Notes under the pieces: model-generated | What the model was told of the DNA's origin: nothing | The model's database searches: none | Seen by the model: only the letters and a program-made list of their open reading frames with translations | Source of the DNA: SLFH01 sp050486265 | GTDB lineage: Bacteria; Planctomycetota; Phycisphaerae; Phycisphaerales; UBA1924 | Direction of reading: 5' to 3' | DNA length: 64,000 bases | Assembly: GCA_050486265.1 (NCBI GenBank) | Contig: JBJHCY010000005.1 | Span: 1-64,000, forward strand | Program-made: the position numbers and the translations under genes | Part shown: positions 42,367 through 51,085 of the stretch, in pieces | How positions within the stretch are numbered: the stretch's first letter is position 1 | Layout of the letters: every line of letters starts with the position of its first letter

Positions 42367-42721
42367 CGTGCTGGCCTTTCGGCGCTCTGGAACTATCCGG
42401 CCGAGGATCGCGGGGCCTCCCTGCGATTCCCGTCGGCTCGGGAACGCAGACAATAGGCCCGACCAAAGCCCGGGGCCACAGGGCCGAGACCGCCCGCAGG
42501 GCGATCGCGTTTTCCCTCACTTGGAGGGTTCGCTGCCGCTGAGATTGCGAGAACATGGGCGCGGGGAGCAGGGCGCGGGGCGCTGGGAAGGAAGCGGCCT
42601 TCGGCCGCGGGTTTCTTTAGCTCTGCGACACCCCGAACCCCAATTCGAAACCGAACCCAGCCTCGGCCGCAGGCCGAAGCCTCACCTGCACCCAGCGCCC
42701 CGCGCCCAGTTCCCTCTTCTC
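42367..42721. other. Gap before rpmI holding a repeat and probable promoter region
   Basis: 355 bases without a gene. Its right half is filled by inverted-repeat element copy 5. The part next to rpmI should hold the rpmI-rplT promoter and any L20-responsive leader, but I could not place either. Confidence 0.5.
42558..42709. repeat. GC-rich inverted-repeat element, copy 5
   Basis: The clearest copy. GGGCGCGGGGCGCTGGG (42571-42587) and CCCAGCGCCCCGCGCCC (42691-42707) are a perfect 17-base inverted pair. Between them lie the core hairpins GCGGCC-TTC-GGCCGC (42594-42608) and CGGCC-GCA-GGCCG (42664-42676). Confidence 0.85.
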
Positions 42722-43951
42722 TCAGGGTCCTACGAACGCGTCCTCAACCCCCGCGGGGGTCTCGAAACCGTTCAGCGGGCTCGCGCGGCGGCCGGTCAGG
42801 TGATCGAGCACGATCTCGATGTCCCGGGGCAACCAGATGTTGTCCCCGTTGGAGAGCTCGGGGGTTTCGAGCCACTGCACCGATCCGTCGTTGAACAGCA
42901 CATTCTGCCCGCGACGGCCGTGGTTGTGCGAGTTCTCCATGGGGTGGATCGGCTGACCCAGGACCGCCCGCTGCACCACCGGCGAACGGTCGGCCAAGAG
43001 CACCACCGAGCCGGGGCTCGACCAGCTGGGCCGGTCGTTGCCGAACATGATCCGATAGCTGTACGACACCTCGTCCAGCCGGCGCCAGTCGCGGGCGGCA
43101 GGGTCTGTCAGACGCGTCGGGGCGACCCGGTTGCCCGGGCAGGCCAGGCTCTCCATCCCGACATACTCCTGGCGCGTCAGCTCGAACAGGTTCGCCGAGT
43201 TGGACTCCTCGGGACGCCCGACATTCCACCACAGCCGCCCCGGAAGACCGGCGCTCGCCATCGGCAGCGCGTCGCGGTTGGCGCTCGCGTACGAGCCCAT
43301 CGCGAACGCCGAGGCCCGCATGTTGCTCGCGCAGATCGTCTGGCGGCTGTCCTCGCGCACCGCGTTCATCACCGGCCAGAGGACCGAAGCCCCCACCACC
43401 AGCGACGCGGCGACCGCCACGAAATCCCAGAACCGCACGCGACCGCCACGCCCGCGCCCGATCGGGATCGGCTCGAGCGCAGCCTCGTCGACCTCGCGGA
43501 CACGGGCCATCGTCCGATCGATCAGGCCCGATGGCGCAGATCCGCCCGTCGTCACCATCGAGGCCAGCCGCTGATGGACCGCCGCACGCTGCTTCAGGCT
43601 GCCCGGCGCTCTGGCGGGGTCGAACCCGGCGAGCACCCAGGCGTCCAGGGCGTCGGCGTCGGCGGGGGTCAGCTCGGGCTCGCGACGCTCCAGCTCGATC
43701 CGGCGCGCCACGCGGACCATCGTCACATCCGCGAGCGTTCTGTCTTCGGGCAGCGGGGCGCCGTCGAGGGCCCCGAGGATCGTCATCAGGCGGGAGGCGC
43801 GGCCTTCGTCCTCGGCGTTCCAGCCCGAGCCGACGAGGCGGTCGACCGCGTCGCGGTCTTCGGGCGAGAGCTGGGCGCCCAGATCGAAGGGAAACGGCCC
43901 GTCCGAAAAGTCGTCGTCACCGAAATTGTTGGTTGGTCCGTCGGTGCTCAT
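42722..43951 (-). CDS. Probable anti-sigma protein with a pseudopilin-like (H-x-DG type) tail
   Basis: The 409-residue product has a cytoplasmic N-terminal part of about 170 residues, one membrane helix (about 174-194, WDFVAVAASLVVGASVLWPV) and an outer domain. The start of the helix region and the following ICASNMRASAFAMGSYASAN resemble planctomycete type II pseudopilins. The end SHNHGRRGQNVLFNDGSVQW is the H-x-G-x-N...DGSV motif of DUF1559-like proteins. Its ATG overlaps the sigma factor stop (ATGA), so it is probably that factor's regulator. That role is inferred from position only. Confidence 0.7.
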   Translation of the reverse strand: MSTDGPTNNFGDDDFSDGPFPFDLGAQLSPEDRDAVDRLVGSGWNAEDEGRASRLMTILGALDGAPLPEDRTLADVTMVRVARRIELERREPELTPADADALDAWVLAGFDPARAPGSLKQRAAVHQRLASMVTTGGSAPSGLIDRTMARVREVDEAALEPIPIGRGRGGRVRFWDFVAVAASLVVGASVLWPVMNAVREDSRQTICASNMRASAFAMGSYASANRDALPMASAGLPGRLWWNVGRPEESNSANLFELTRQEYVGMESLACPGNRVAPTRLTDPAARDWRRLDEVSYSYRIMFGNDRPSWSSPGSVVLLADRSPVVQRAVLGQPIHPMENSHNHGRRGQNVLFNDGSVQWLETPELSNGDNIWLPRDIEIVLDHLTGRRASPLNGFETPAGVEDAFVGP

Positions 43952-44601
43952 CGGCTGTCGCTCCTGAACACATCCTCGCCGCCGGGACCGAGACCGGCTT
44001 CCTTCGAGACCCGCTCGAAATGGCCCGCGAAGCTCGCGACCGCGGCGTGCAGCCTCGACTTGACCGTCCCCAGGGGGATCCCAAGATCTTCGGCGATCTG
44101 GGCGTAGCTGAGCCGCTGGAAGTAGGCCAAGAGGAGGATCTCCCTGAGCGTCGGGCTCATGCGTCCGAGGGCGGCCTGCACGAGCCTGTCGGTTTCCTGC
44201 TTGTCGAGCCCGGCGTCCGGCGAGGGGGTGTCGATCTTCATCAGGTCCACAAAGGTGGCCCCGCGAGACCCGTCGTCGCCGGATACCGGGGCGGACAGAT
44301 CCATCGTCTGCCGCCGGCCCTTCTTACGCAGGTAGTCCCTCCCTTTGTTCGCCGCGATCGTAAAGAGCCAGGGCCGAAAACGACGAGAGGCGTCGAAACT
44401 GTGCGCCGAGACATGCACCTGCAGGAAGGCCTCCTGAAAGACATCCTCCGCGGCCACACGATCGCCGAGCAACCGGTACAGGAACCTGTACAGGTCGTCG
44501 TGGTAACGCTCGATGAGGGTCCGGAAAGCCTCCGTGTCCCCCGCTCGATAGCGTTCGAACAGTTGCTCGTCGGTGGTCTGTCCCACGCGTGCATTGTCCA
44601 T
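43948..44601 (-). CDS. ECF-type RNA polymerase sigma factor
   Basis: The 217-residue product has a region 2 (about 18-90: LIERYHDDLYRFLYRLLGDR, AAEDVFQEAFLQVH, FRPWLFTIAANKGRDYLRKK) and region 4 (about 140-195: LREILLLAYFQRLSYAQIAE, GIPLGTVKSRLHAA). Such factors direct polymerase to stress or envelope promoters. ATG 44601 is chosen for a normal N-terminus; no ribosome binding site is seen. It is co-directional and overlaps with the putative anti-sigma gene and is divergent from a second ECF gene. Confidence 0.92.
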   Translation of the reverse strand: MDNARVGQTTDEQLFERYRAGDTEAFRTLIERYHDDLYRFLYRLLGDRVAAEDVFQEAFLQVHVSAHSFDASRRFRPWLFTIAANKGRDYLRKKGRRQTMDLSAPVSGDDGSRGATFVDLMKIDTPSPDAGLDKQETDRLVQAALGRMSPTLREILLLAYFQRLSYAQIAEDLGIPLGTVKSRLHAAVASFAGHFERVSKEAGLGPGGEDVFRSDSR

Positions 44602-44860
44602 CGGTTCAGAGGGCCCCGCCCCGGGAATCGCGGGCGGAACCGAAAATCGTGCTGAATGAAACGCCCGAGTTACTATCAGGTATCGAACAACGGTCGGCTC
44701 GGCTTTGTTCCGGCCCGTGTTGTACCGGGCAATGGCGCCCCGAGCGTCGGGCGCTGGAGCATTGGGGACTTTCACGCCCGATATCACGCCTGCCTCGCGC
44801 CCGCCGGATGCAATGCGACGCCGCCCCGGGCGTTGTGCATGACAGATGTCGGGGGTCGCG

Positions 44861-45460
44861 ATGAGTTCTGACGGCGCGAGACCCGCCCCGGCCCCCGATG
44901 ATCCGTCGCTGCTCGCCAGAGCTGCCGGCGGCGACGAAGGGGCGTGGCGGTGCGTGGTCGCGTCGTACGCCCCCCGGGTCTTTGCGCTGGTGCGGAGCCG
45001 GTGCCGTGACGACGACCTCGCCGAGGAGATCACCCAGGCCGTGTTTGTGACCATGGCGGAAAAACTCGGGGCGGGCGGGTACGACGAGCGGGGCCGCTTC
45101 GAGGCCTGGCTTTTCAGGGTCGCCATGAACCGCTTCCGCGACCACGCCCGCAAGGCCAAACGCCAGGCTTCGCCCGCCGACCCCGCCTCGCTCGACGCCG
45201 GGCCGGACACACGCCCCGGCCCCTCCGACCGCGACGCGGCGGACCTCGCCCGCCTGCGCGAGGCGCTGGAGACCCTGAACGAGGCGGACCGCGAGATCGT
45301 CCACCTCCGTCACCACGCCGGTTTGAGCTTCAAACAGATCGCCGAGGTCTTGCAGGAGCCGCTCGGCACGCTTCTGGCCCGCCACCACCGGGCCCTCGCC
45401 AAGCTCCGGAAGGTGCTCGGCGAACCCGATGACCACCCAAACGCGGAGCACGCGTCATGA
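44861..45460 (+). CDS. ECF-type RNA polymerase sigma factor, second locus
   Basis: The 199-residue product has region 2 (CRDDDLAEEITQAVFVTMAE, then FEAWLFRVAMNRFRDHARKA) and region 4 (LNEADREIVHLRHHAGLSFK, then QIAEVLQEPLGTLLARHHRA). It differs clearly in sequence from the divergent ECF factor. An ATG at 44846 in the same frame would add five residues. Its stop overlaps the next start (ATGA), consistent with a sigma/anti-sigma pair. Confidence 0.92.
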   Translation: MSSDGARPAPAPDDPSLLARAAGGDEGAWRCVVASYAPRVFALVRSRCRDDDLAEEITQAVFVTMAEKLGAGGYDERGRFEAWLFRVAMNRFRDHARKAKRQASPADPASLDAGPDTRPGPSDRDAADLARLREALETLNEADREIVHLRHHAGLSFKQIAEVLQEPLGTLLARHHRALAKLRKVLGEPDDHPNAEHAS

Positions 45461-45909
45461 CCAGCACACCCGAACCCACCCGCCGCTCGCTGGAAGACCG
45501 CCTCGACGCGCTGGGCGCTCTCGAACGCAACGCAACACCCCGCGGCTTGGCGTCGCGCATCGCGGACGCCTCTGCGCCGAGCCTTCGTGCCGAACGCCCC
45601 GCGGTGGTCGCCCGCATCGGGCCCGTGTGGGCGTCGCGTCTGGGCGCTTTGGCCGCGAGCCTGGCCCTGCTCATCGGGGTCGCGGCCTTGGTCGTCAGCG
45701 TCCGACCGGGCTCGGAGATCGACGCACCCGCGCCGGTGATGGCGACCGTCGCGGCGGACATGGAGCTCTGGCTTTCGCTGGAGTCCATGCTCAGCGATCC
45801 GCTCGCCAGCCGCTTGGACGCCTTGTACGCCGAATCGACGGCGCTGGAGTCCTACGACGAAGCAGACCTGTTCACGCTCGAAATGCTGAGCGTACTGGAG
45901 TCGATGTGA
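45457..45909 (+). CDS. Small membrane protein, probable anti-sigma factor
   Basis: The 150-residue product has a cytoplasmic part of about 60 residues, one membrane helix (about 61-82, LGALAASLALLIGVAALVVSV) and an acidic outer segment. No zinc-type anti-sigma motif is seen. The call rests on its topology and on start and stop codons overlapping the sigma gene before it and the coiled-coil gene after it. Confidence 0.6.
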   Translation: MTSTPEPTRRSLEDRLDALGALERNATPRGLASRIADASAPSLRAERPAVVARIGPVWASRLGALAASLALLIGVAALVVSVRPGSEIDAPAPVMATVAADMELWLSLESMLSDPLASRLDALYAESTALESYDEADLFTLEMLSVLESM

Positions 45910-46799
45910 TGAAACGCCCCCACGCCCCCACGCTCGCGCTCGCCGGCCTCGCCACGGCGGCGCTGACCTTCTCCGCCCTCGCGCTGACCCAGCCCGAAGA
46001 CGCCGGAAGCGAGCGCCGCGCCGAGAACGCCCAGCAGCGCCCCGAGCTCACCCGCGCCCAGCTCCAGCGCCAGCGCGAAGAGACCCAGCAGCGGATCGAG
46101 ATGCTCCAGCAACGGCTCCAGCGGATCGACGGCGCGATCGAGCGTCTGGGTGAAGACGACGACGCGCGGACCGTGCAGGAAGACAAGCCGCAAGCCGCTC
46201 GGACCGAGGCGCGCGAGCTCCGTGGAGATCGGATGCGCCGTCTGGAGCAACGCCGAGCCGAGACCCTGCAGACCGATCCGCGGGCAGAACTGCTCGACAC
46301 GATTGCCGCGGAGTCGCCCGAGCTCGCCTCGCGCCTCCGACGCCTCCGCACCGAAGACCCCGACGAGTTCGGGCAGTTGCTGCGCCGGATCGGCCCCCGT
46401 TACCGCGAACTCTCGGAGCTGCGTTCAGAAGACCCGCAACTCGCGGCTTTCCGCGCGCGAGAGATGGCGGCGGGACTCGCGATGGCGACCTCGACCCGCC
46501 AACTCGCCTCGGCTGTGCGCTCGGGGGACGAACGCGCTGCCGAGGAAGCCCGCGTCGCAGTGATGCGGGCGCTGGAGCGGTCGTTCGACGCTCGCGAGGC
46601 CTCGGCCCGGCTGGAGATGTCCAGGCTGCGAGAGCGCCTGACCTCCATGGAGTCGGAGGTACAGGACCGGCGCGACCGACGCGACGCGATCATCGCCGAA
46701 CAGATGCGCCGCATCGAGCAGGGCCTCGACAGGCTGGTCGAACGCGAGCCCGAGCGGACCCCCCAGCGCCGCCAGCGCGGCGGCGGGGGCGGCGGCTGA
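45909..46799 (+). CDS. Exported coiled-coil protein
   Basis: The 296-residue product has a signal peptide (to about residue 26, ending SALALTQ). It is otherwise almost entirely charged helix: LQRQREETQQRIEMLQQRLQ, then ESPELASRLRRLRTEDPDEF, then further Arg/Glu heptads, and a glycine-rich end. It may be a periplasmic sensor or chaperone like those coded next to other ECF loci (for example CpxP- or metal-sensor-like proteins), but no signature confirms this. Start overlaps the previous stop (TGATG). Confidence 0.65.
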   Translation: MKRPHAPTLALAGLATAALTFSALALTQPEDAGSERRAENAQQRPELTRAQLQRQREETQQRIEMLQQRLQRIDGAIERLGEDDDARTVQEDKPQAARTEARELRGDRMRRLEQRRAETLQTDPRAELLDTIAAESPELASRLRRLRTEDPDEFGQLLRRIGPRYRELSELRSEDPQLAAFRAREMAAGLAMATSTRQLASAVRSGDERAAEEARVAVMRALERSFDAREASARLEMSRLRERLTSMESEVQDRRDRRDAIIAEQMRRIEQGLDRLVEREPERTPQRRQRGGGGGG

Positions 46800-46833
46800 A
46801 CTCCTTCGTTTGCGGCCGGACCGAGGCTGAGCT

Positions 46834-47220
46834 TCAGGACACGATCGCCCCGGGCGCGATCTCGCTCATCGGGCTGAGCAGGATGACGCTCCGCTCCGCC
46901 TCGCCCTTGGCGGCGTCGCTGGCGGCCAGCAGCATCCCGCGCGACTCCTCGCCCCGGATCTTCCGCGGCGCGAGGTTCGCCACGATCACGATCAGACGCC
47001 CGACGAGCTCGCCCGGCTCGTAGTGCCCCTTGATCCCCGCGCATATCTGGCGGGGCTCGCCCGAGCCGTCGTCGAGCTGGAGGCGGAGCAGGCGGTCGGC
47101 GTTGGGGTGCGGCTCGGCCTCGGTGATCTTCGCCACGCGCAGGTCGAGCCTCGCGAACTCATCGAACGAAACGATCGGCTTGGCCGCCGATTCTGTCGTG
47201 CCTTGGGTCGATTCCGCCAT
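46834..47220 (-). CDS. Stand-alone tRNA-binding (EMAP/Trbp111-type) domain protein
   Basis: The 128-residue product is a single OB-fold tRNA-binding domain. Seen: FDEFARLDLRVAKITEAEPH, NADRLLRLQLDDG, GIKGHYEPGELVG and LAPRKIRGEESRGMLLAASD. In other bacteria this domain is the C-terminus of methionyl-tRNA synthetase or a free dimeric tRNA chaperone (Trbp111/CsaA type). No metG is adjacent, so whether it works with MetRS in trans is open. It converges with the coiled-coil gene. Confidence 0.9.
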   Translation of the reverse strand: MAESTQGTTESAAKPIVSFDEFARLDLRVAKITEAEPHPNADRLLRLQLDDGSGEPRQICAGIKGHYEPGELVGRLIVIVANLAPRKIRGEESRGMLLAASDAAKGEAERSVILLSPMSEIAPGAIVS

Positions 47221-47321
47221 GGGTCGCCTCCTGTCTGCGCGGCGTTGAAGTGGGCGGGAGTCTATTGGCCCGGGGCGGCCCGCGACGGATCACCGGGCCG
47301 ACCCGGCGTTCCGAGCGCGGC

Positions 47322-48227
47322 TCAGGCGTCGGGGTCGTCTTCCGGCTCGGCACGGTCCGGGCGGACCCATCGCCCCTCGCGAAAGAGCGTCCGGGCCGGA
47401 TCGATCCGCATCGCCGAGGCGAGTTCCTCGGGATCTGGGTCGCGCAGGGGCATCCCCCCGTCGGTGGCGAGCTGCGACGACCAGGTCGCGTGCTCGGCGT
47501 TCAGCAGCGCGAACTCGGTGCGGAGGTGGGCGGTGTACAGGTCGGGCGTCATGTCGGGCCCGGGGTCGCCTTCACAGGTTCGGCAGAGGACCGCCCGCCC
47601 CCGCCCGTCGCGTGCGAGCCTCGAGTTTCGACACTCCGGGCAGGGCCAGAGCTCCGCTTGCCGCTGAAGATCAAACAGGCCGCCCCGCGCCCCGAAGGGG
47701 TGCAGCAAACGGTCGTGGCGGGAGAGCGCCGCGAACACACTCGGGTCTTCGAGCAGCGCGACTGCCGCACGCCCGTTGCCCGACCTGACATACCCGATCG
47801 CCTCGGCCGCCCTGAGCGCCGTCCGGGGCGACGGCGCCCCGGGATCGACGCGGGACCAGTCGGGTGAACCGTGGCGCGGGTCCATCGCGGCCGCCAGGGC
47901 CCGGAGCCACCGGCGCTCGCGTTCGTGCGTCGCCAACGCCGCAAGCCCGATGCACGCGCTGGCGCTCAACCCCGTCTCGCCCCGCTCCCTGCCCAGCTCG
48001 AAGGCGAGCACGAAGAGCCGTCGCGCCGTCGCCAGCAATTCCGGGGCCCTCCGGTCGGCGTCCTCGGCGAGGGCCGCCATCTCCTCGGCCAACGCGAAGT
48101 AGCCGGCGGGATCGTCCGGAGAGAGCGAACCGAGCCGATCGGCCCACGGCGCCAGCGGATCGGCCGACGCGACCTGAACACCCAAGGCCAGCAGCAGGAA
48201 CGCCGTTGTAAGCAGCCTTGACATCAT
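47322..48227 (-). CDS. Secreted zinc-ribbon protein, last gene of the VWA-ExbBD operon
   Basis: The 301-residue product has a signal peptide (MMSRLLTTAFLLLALGVQVASA). Helical, possibly TPR-like sequence covers residues 25-190. A CPEC...CRTC pair (CPECRNSRLARDGRGRAVLC, then RTC) forms a probable zinc ribbon near residue 195-220. The ATG overlaps the stop of the gene before it by four bases, so it belongs to the operon. Function unknown. Confidence 0.7.
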   Translation of the reverse strand: MMSRLLTTAFLLLALGVQVASADPLAPWADRLGSLSPDDPAGYFALAEEMAALAEDADRRAPELLATARRLFVLAFELGRERGETGLSASACIGLAALATHERERRWLRALAAAMDPRHGSPDWSRVDPGAPSPRTALRAAEAIGYVRSGNGRAAVALLEDPSVFAALSRHDRLLHPFGARGGLFDLQRQAELWPCPECRNSRLARDGRGRAVLCRTCEGDPGPDMTPDLYTAHLRTEFALLNAEHATWSSQLATDGGMPLRDPDPEELASAMRIDPARTLFREGRWVRPDRAEPEDDPDA

Positions 48228-51085
48228 CCGCCTCCGATCAGATCGAGCCTGATCCGCCAGAGCCTCGCGATCGCCCGCTCGCACGCGGCGACCTGTTCGA
48301 GCACATGCCCGGCGGACCGGCGGTCCTCCTCGAACTGCTCGAGCACCGCCGCGACCTCCGGCGCCACGCCCGGGCGCTCGGCGCTGACGACCAGGGCCAT
48401 CGCCTCGCAGATCGCGATCTGGTACGCAAGGAACGCTTGCACCGGCCCGTCGGCGAGATTCAGCCTCGCGTTCATCCGCGCGTCGATCGATCCGGGCGTG
48501 AGCCCGCCCGGCACGCTGACGAGCGCCGACGAGGGCGCACGCCCGGCCAGCGAGAGCCAGTAGTGGTGCAGCAGCTCGGCGCCGTCCATCGGGTTGGGTT
48601 TTTCGCCCAGCGAGACCGCGTCCTCGGGATCATCGATGACGCTGATCTCGGCGTACGCCTCGGCGATGACCCCCGAGAGCCGGTCGAAGGCGACGCCCTC
48701 GCGCTCCTCCGAAGCCATCTGGAGCAGACGCTGCACGATCGCCCGCCTCGCATCGAACATGAACGACGGGTCGTCGGGCCGGGGCAGCATCTCGCCAGCC
48801 GCCATCTCGATGAGCTCGGCGTTGCGCCTTGTCAGCGGCGCGTCGGGCAGAACCTCCAGGAACGCGTTGACCACGCGGGGCTGGCCCACGACGCGCTCGA
48901 CGAGTTCCCCCGCCGCGATCCGCACGCGGGGCGAGTCGCCCCGCAACGCCTCGGCAACAACGATGTCCGCCTCGATCCAGCCGAGGTTGTGCGGGGCCCT
49001 CGACAGCTCTTCGAGCAGCGCGACACGCGCGTCGATCCGCCGACCGACCTGGAGGTAGGCCACCGCCCAGCGGTGCTCGTCGCCGCCGTAAGCGAACAAC
49101 CCGTCCAGCCTGCCCGATCGCGATCCGGTTCGGGCTCGCTCGACGACGCGCCCGGTCTGTTCGAGCACGATCCCCGCCTCGGCGTACCGGCCCGCGAAGC
49201 GGAGGGCGGAAGCGAGATTCAGCCTCGCGAGCGCCGCGGCCGAGGCGAGGTGATCCTCGGGCGAGATCGCTCCCTCGGACCGTTCGATGAAGTTGCGCGA
49301 GTACCCGGCCAGCGAGTAGCCGAGTTCGTCCGCCCGCTCGGCCCGGTCGAGCCCCCACAGGCGGGCGAGCGATTCGCGGATCCTGGCCCGGTCGGCCTGC
49401 ATCGCCTGCGACGACGGGATCTGAGCGGGGCCGACCATGCTGTCGGGCGCGCGTTCAGAGAGCGCCCGCATCAGCGTGCGCACGAGCGTCGCGTCGGCCC
49501 GCGATGACCCCGCGATCCGCAGCAGCCAGAGCCTCGCCTCAGACCCGTCGCCCCAGCGGACCTCCGGGGCGAGCGAACGCACCGCGTGCACCCCGACCCT
49601 CGCCCGCTCCCCTTCGCCCCCGGCGAAGATGATCGCGTCGAGCGCGCCGAGCACGACCCTGTCGCGCTGCGTCCCCGGCGAAGGCTCGATCGCGACCACG
49701 CACGCAAGCCAAGCCTCCCACGCGCGGATCTCCCGGTCGCTTTCCGACCTCGAAGCCGGCGGGGCGGCGATCGACATCTTCAGCCCCAGACGGGACGCCC
49801 CGGCCATCGCCCCGCGCTCGAACCCGGCGCCGGGCGCAAAGCCGGTGTCCGCGCCGGCGCCGATCAGCGCCTCGTCGATCGCCAGGCGGGCGGAGGCGGG
49901 CAGGTCGCGATCCGAGCGCAGCCGGGCGAGCATCCCCGACGCCCAGATCGCCCGACGCATCTCGACCTCCCCAGGCGCTCGCTCGGCCCGCAGCACATCG
50001 AGGTGCTCGGCGATCGCCCCGATCGCACGCGCCGATGCGTTGGGCCAAGAGCCGGCCCGGTGCACGAACCCGACGACCTCCGCGCGGATCGCGACGCGTT
50101 GATCGGCGCGATGGTCGAGCCAGTGGGCCGAGGCGAGGCCGACCCCACGCCGGAACTCAGCCGACGCCGCCCGGGCGTCGAGTTCGAGCATCGAAGCCGC
50201 GTCGGCCAGCATCGAGCGGATCTCCGTCGCATCGGGCACGGGCCGGGCGGGGGGCGGCTCGGCCTGCCCGTTGACGGGCGCACCGGGCGCCTGGGGCTGT
50301 GCCGGGCTCGGCGCGGCTCCGGGCGAGGGCGTCGGCGTCTGCGGGGCCGTCTGAGCCTGCTGCTGAGGCGAAGCCGCCCCGAGACGGTCGGCGAGAACCA
50401 CGACCGAGACCGCCGCGATCGCCCCGAGCCCGACCACCGCGACGCCGAGGAGCAGGATCACCTGCCCGACCGAGCCGGGCTTGTGCGATTCGTCCATCCA
50501 CGCCGGAGGCGGCGCGACCCCGGCGCCCCGGCTTTCCTGCGCCGGCTCGGCCTCGCCCGGGTCGGTTGGTTCTGGCTCGCGCCCGAGCGAGGACTCGGCA
50601 ATGAGCCCGGCCGGAGGCGATCGCGAACCCGTGTCGCTCCTCGAAGATGCCACGATCGACTCGACGAGGCGCTCAACGGAGATGCCGTGCGTCTGCGCCA
50701 GGAGGGAGAGCCGATGGAGCGCAGAGGCGTTGTGGACCCCGCCGGCCAGCAACAGCATCGCCTGACGCTGCAGCTCGTAATCGATCATGTCACCGAAATG
50801 TTCTTCGCCCGCGCCCTCCGACCAGCGCTCCAGCAGGGCCCGCTGCACCTGCGGGTCCATGAGCTGGGCCGCCGCGGCGTGCAACGCCAGGCGCGCGTCG
50901 TCCGCCTCTGGCGTCTGCGAGTGCGGGTGGCGGTCGATCTCGGCGAGGCGACGCTCGAGCGCCTCGAAAACGGTGTCTTCGTGGGCCGGCTCAACGGGCA
51001 GCGCGAGCAGCCCGAAGGGACCGGCGCTGACCGCCTTCTCGCCGAGGAACCGCCTCGCCGGTGCGTCGTAGCCTCTGCCCGGCAT
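48224..51085 (-). CDS. Large membrane protein with repeat-rich outer domain, operon gene 7
   Basis: The 953-residue product begins with a cytoplasmic domain of about 195 residues. It contains FGLLALPVEP and a helical stretch ending MDPQVQRALLERW, a layout seen in planctomycete proteins that resembles a diverged J-like domain; this is tentative. One membrane helix follows (about 201-225, VGQVILLLGVAVVGLGAIAA). Then comes a Pro/Ala/Gln-rich linker and about 700 residues of helical-repeat, TPR-like sequence. ATG 51085 overlaps the previous stop by one base (TGATG). Probably a scaffold tying the ExbBD complex to the outer compartment; this is inferred from context. Confidence 0.75.
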   Translation of the reverse strand: MPGRGYDAPARRFLGEKAVSAGPFGLLALPVEPAHEDTVFEALERRLAEIDRHPHSQTPEADDARLALHAAAAQLMDPQVQRALLERWSEGAGEEHFGDMIDYELQRQAMLLLAGGVHNASALHRLSLLAQTHGISVERLVESIVASSRSDTGSRSPPAGLIAESSLGREPEPTDPGEAEPAQESRGAGVAPPPAWMDESHKPGSVGQVILLLGVAVVGLGAIAAVSVVVLADRLGAASPQQQAQTAPQTPTPSPGAAPSPAQPQAPGAPVNGQAEPPPARPVPDATEIRSMLADAASMLELDARAASAEFRRGVGLASAHWLDHRADQRVAIRAEVVGFVHRAGSWPNASARAIGAIAEHLDVLRAERAPGEVEMRRAIWASGMLARLRSDRDLPASARLAIDEALIGAGADTGFAPGAGFERGAMAGASRLGLKMSIAAPPASRSESDREIRAWEAWLACVVAIEPSPGTQRDRVVLGALDAIIFAGGEGERARVGVHAVRSLAPEVRWGDGSEARLWLLRIAGSSRADATLVRTLMRALSERAPDSMVGPAQIPSSQAMQADRARIRESLARLWGLDRAERADELGYSLAGYSRNFIERSEGAISPEDHLASAAALARLNLASALRFAGRYAEAGIVLEQTGRVVERARTGSRSGRLDGLFAYGGDEHRWAVAYLQVGRRIDARVALLEELSRAPHNLGWIEADIVVAEALRGDSPRVRIAAGELVERVVGQPRVVNAFLEVLPDAPLTRRNAELIEMAAGEMLPRPDDPSFMFDARRAIVQRLLQMASEEREGVAFDRLSGVIAEAYAEISVIDDPEDAVSLGEKPNPMDGAELLHHYWLSLAGRAPSSALVSVPGGLTPGSIDARMNARLNLADGPVQAFLAYQIAICEAMALVVSAERPGVAPEVAAVLEQFEEDRRSAGHVLEQVAACERAIARLWRIRLDLIGGG

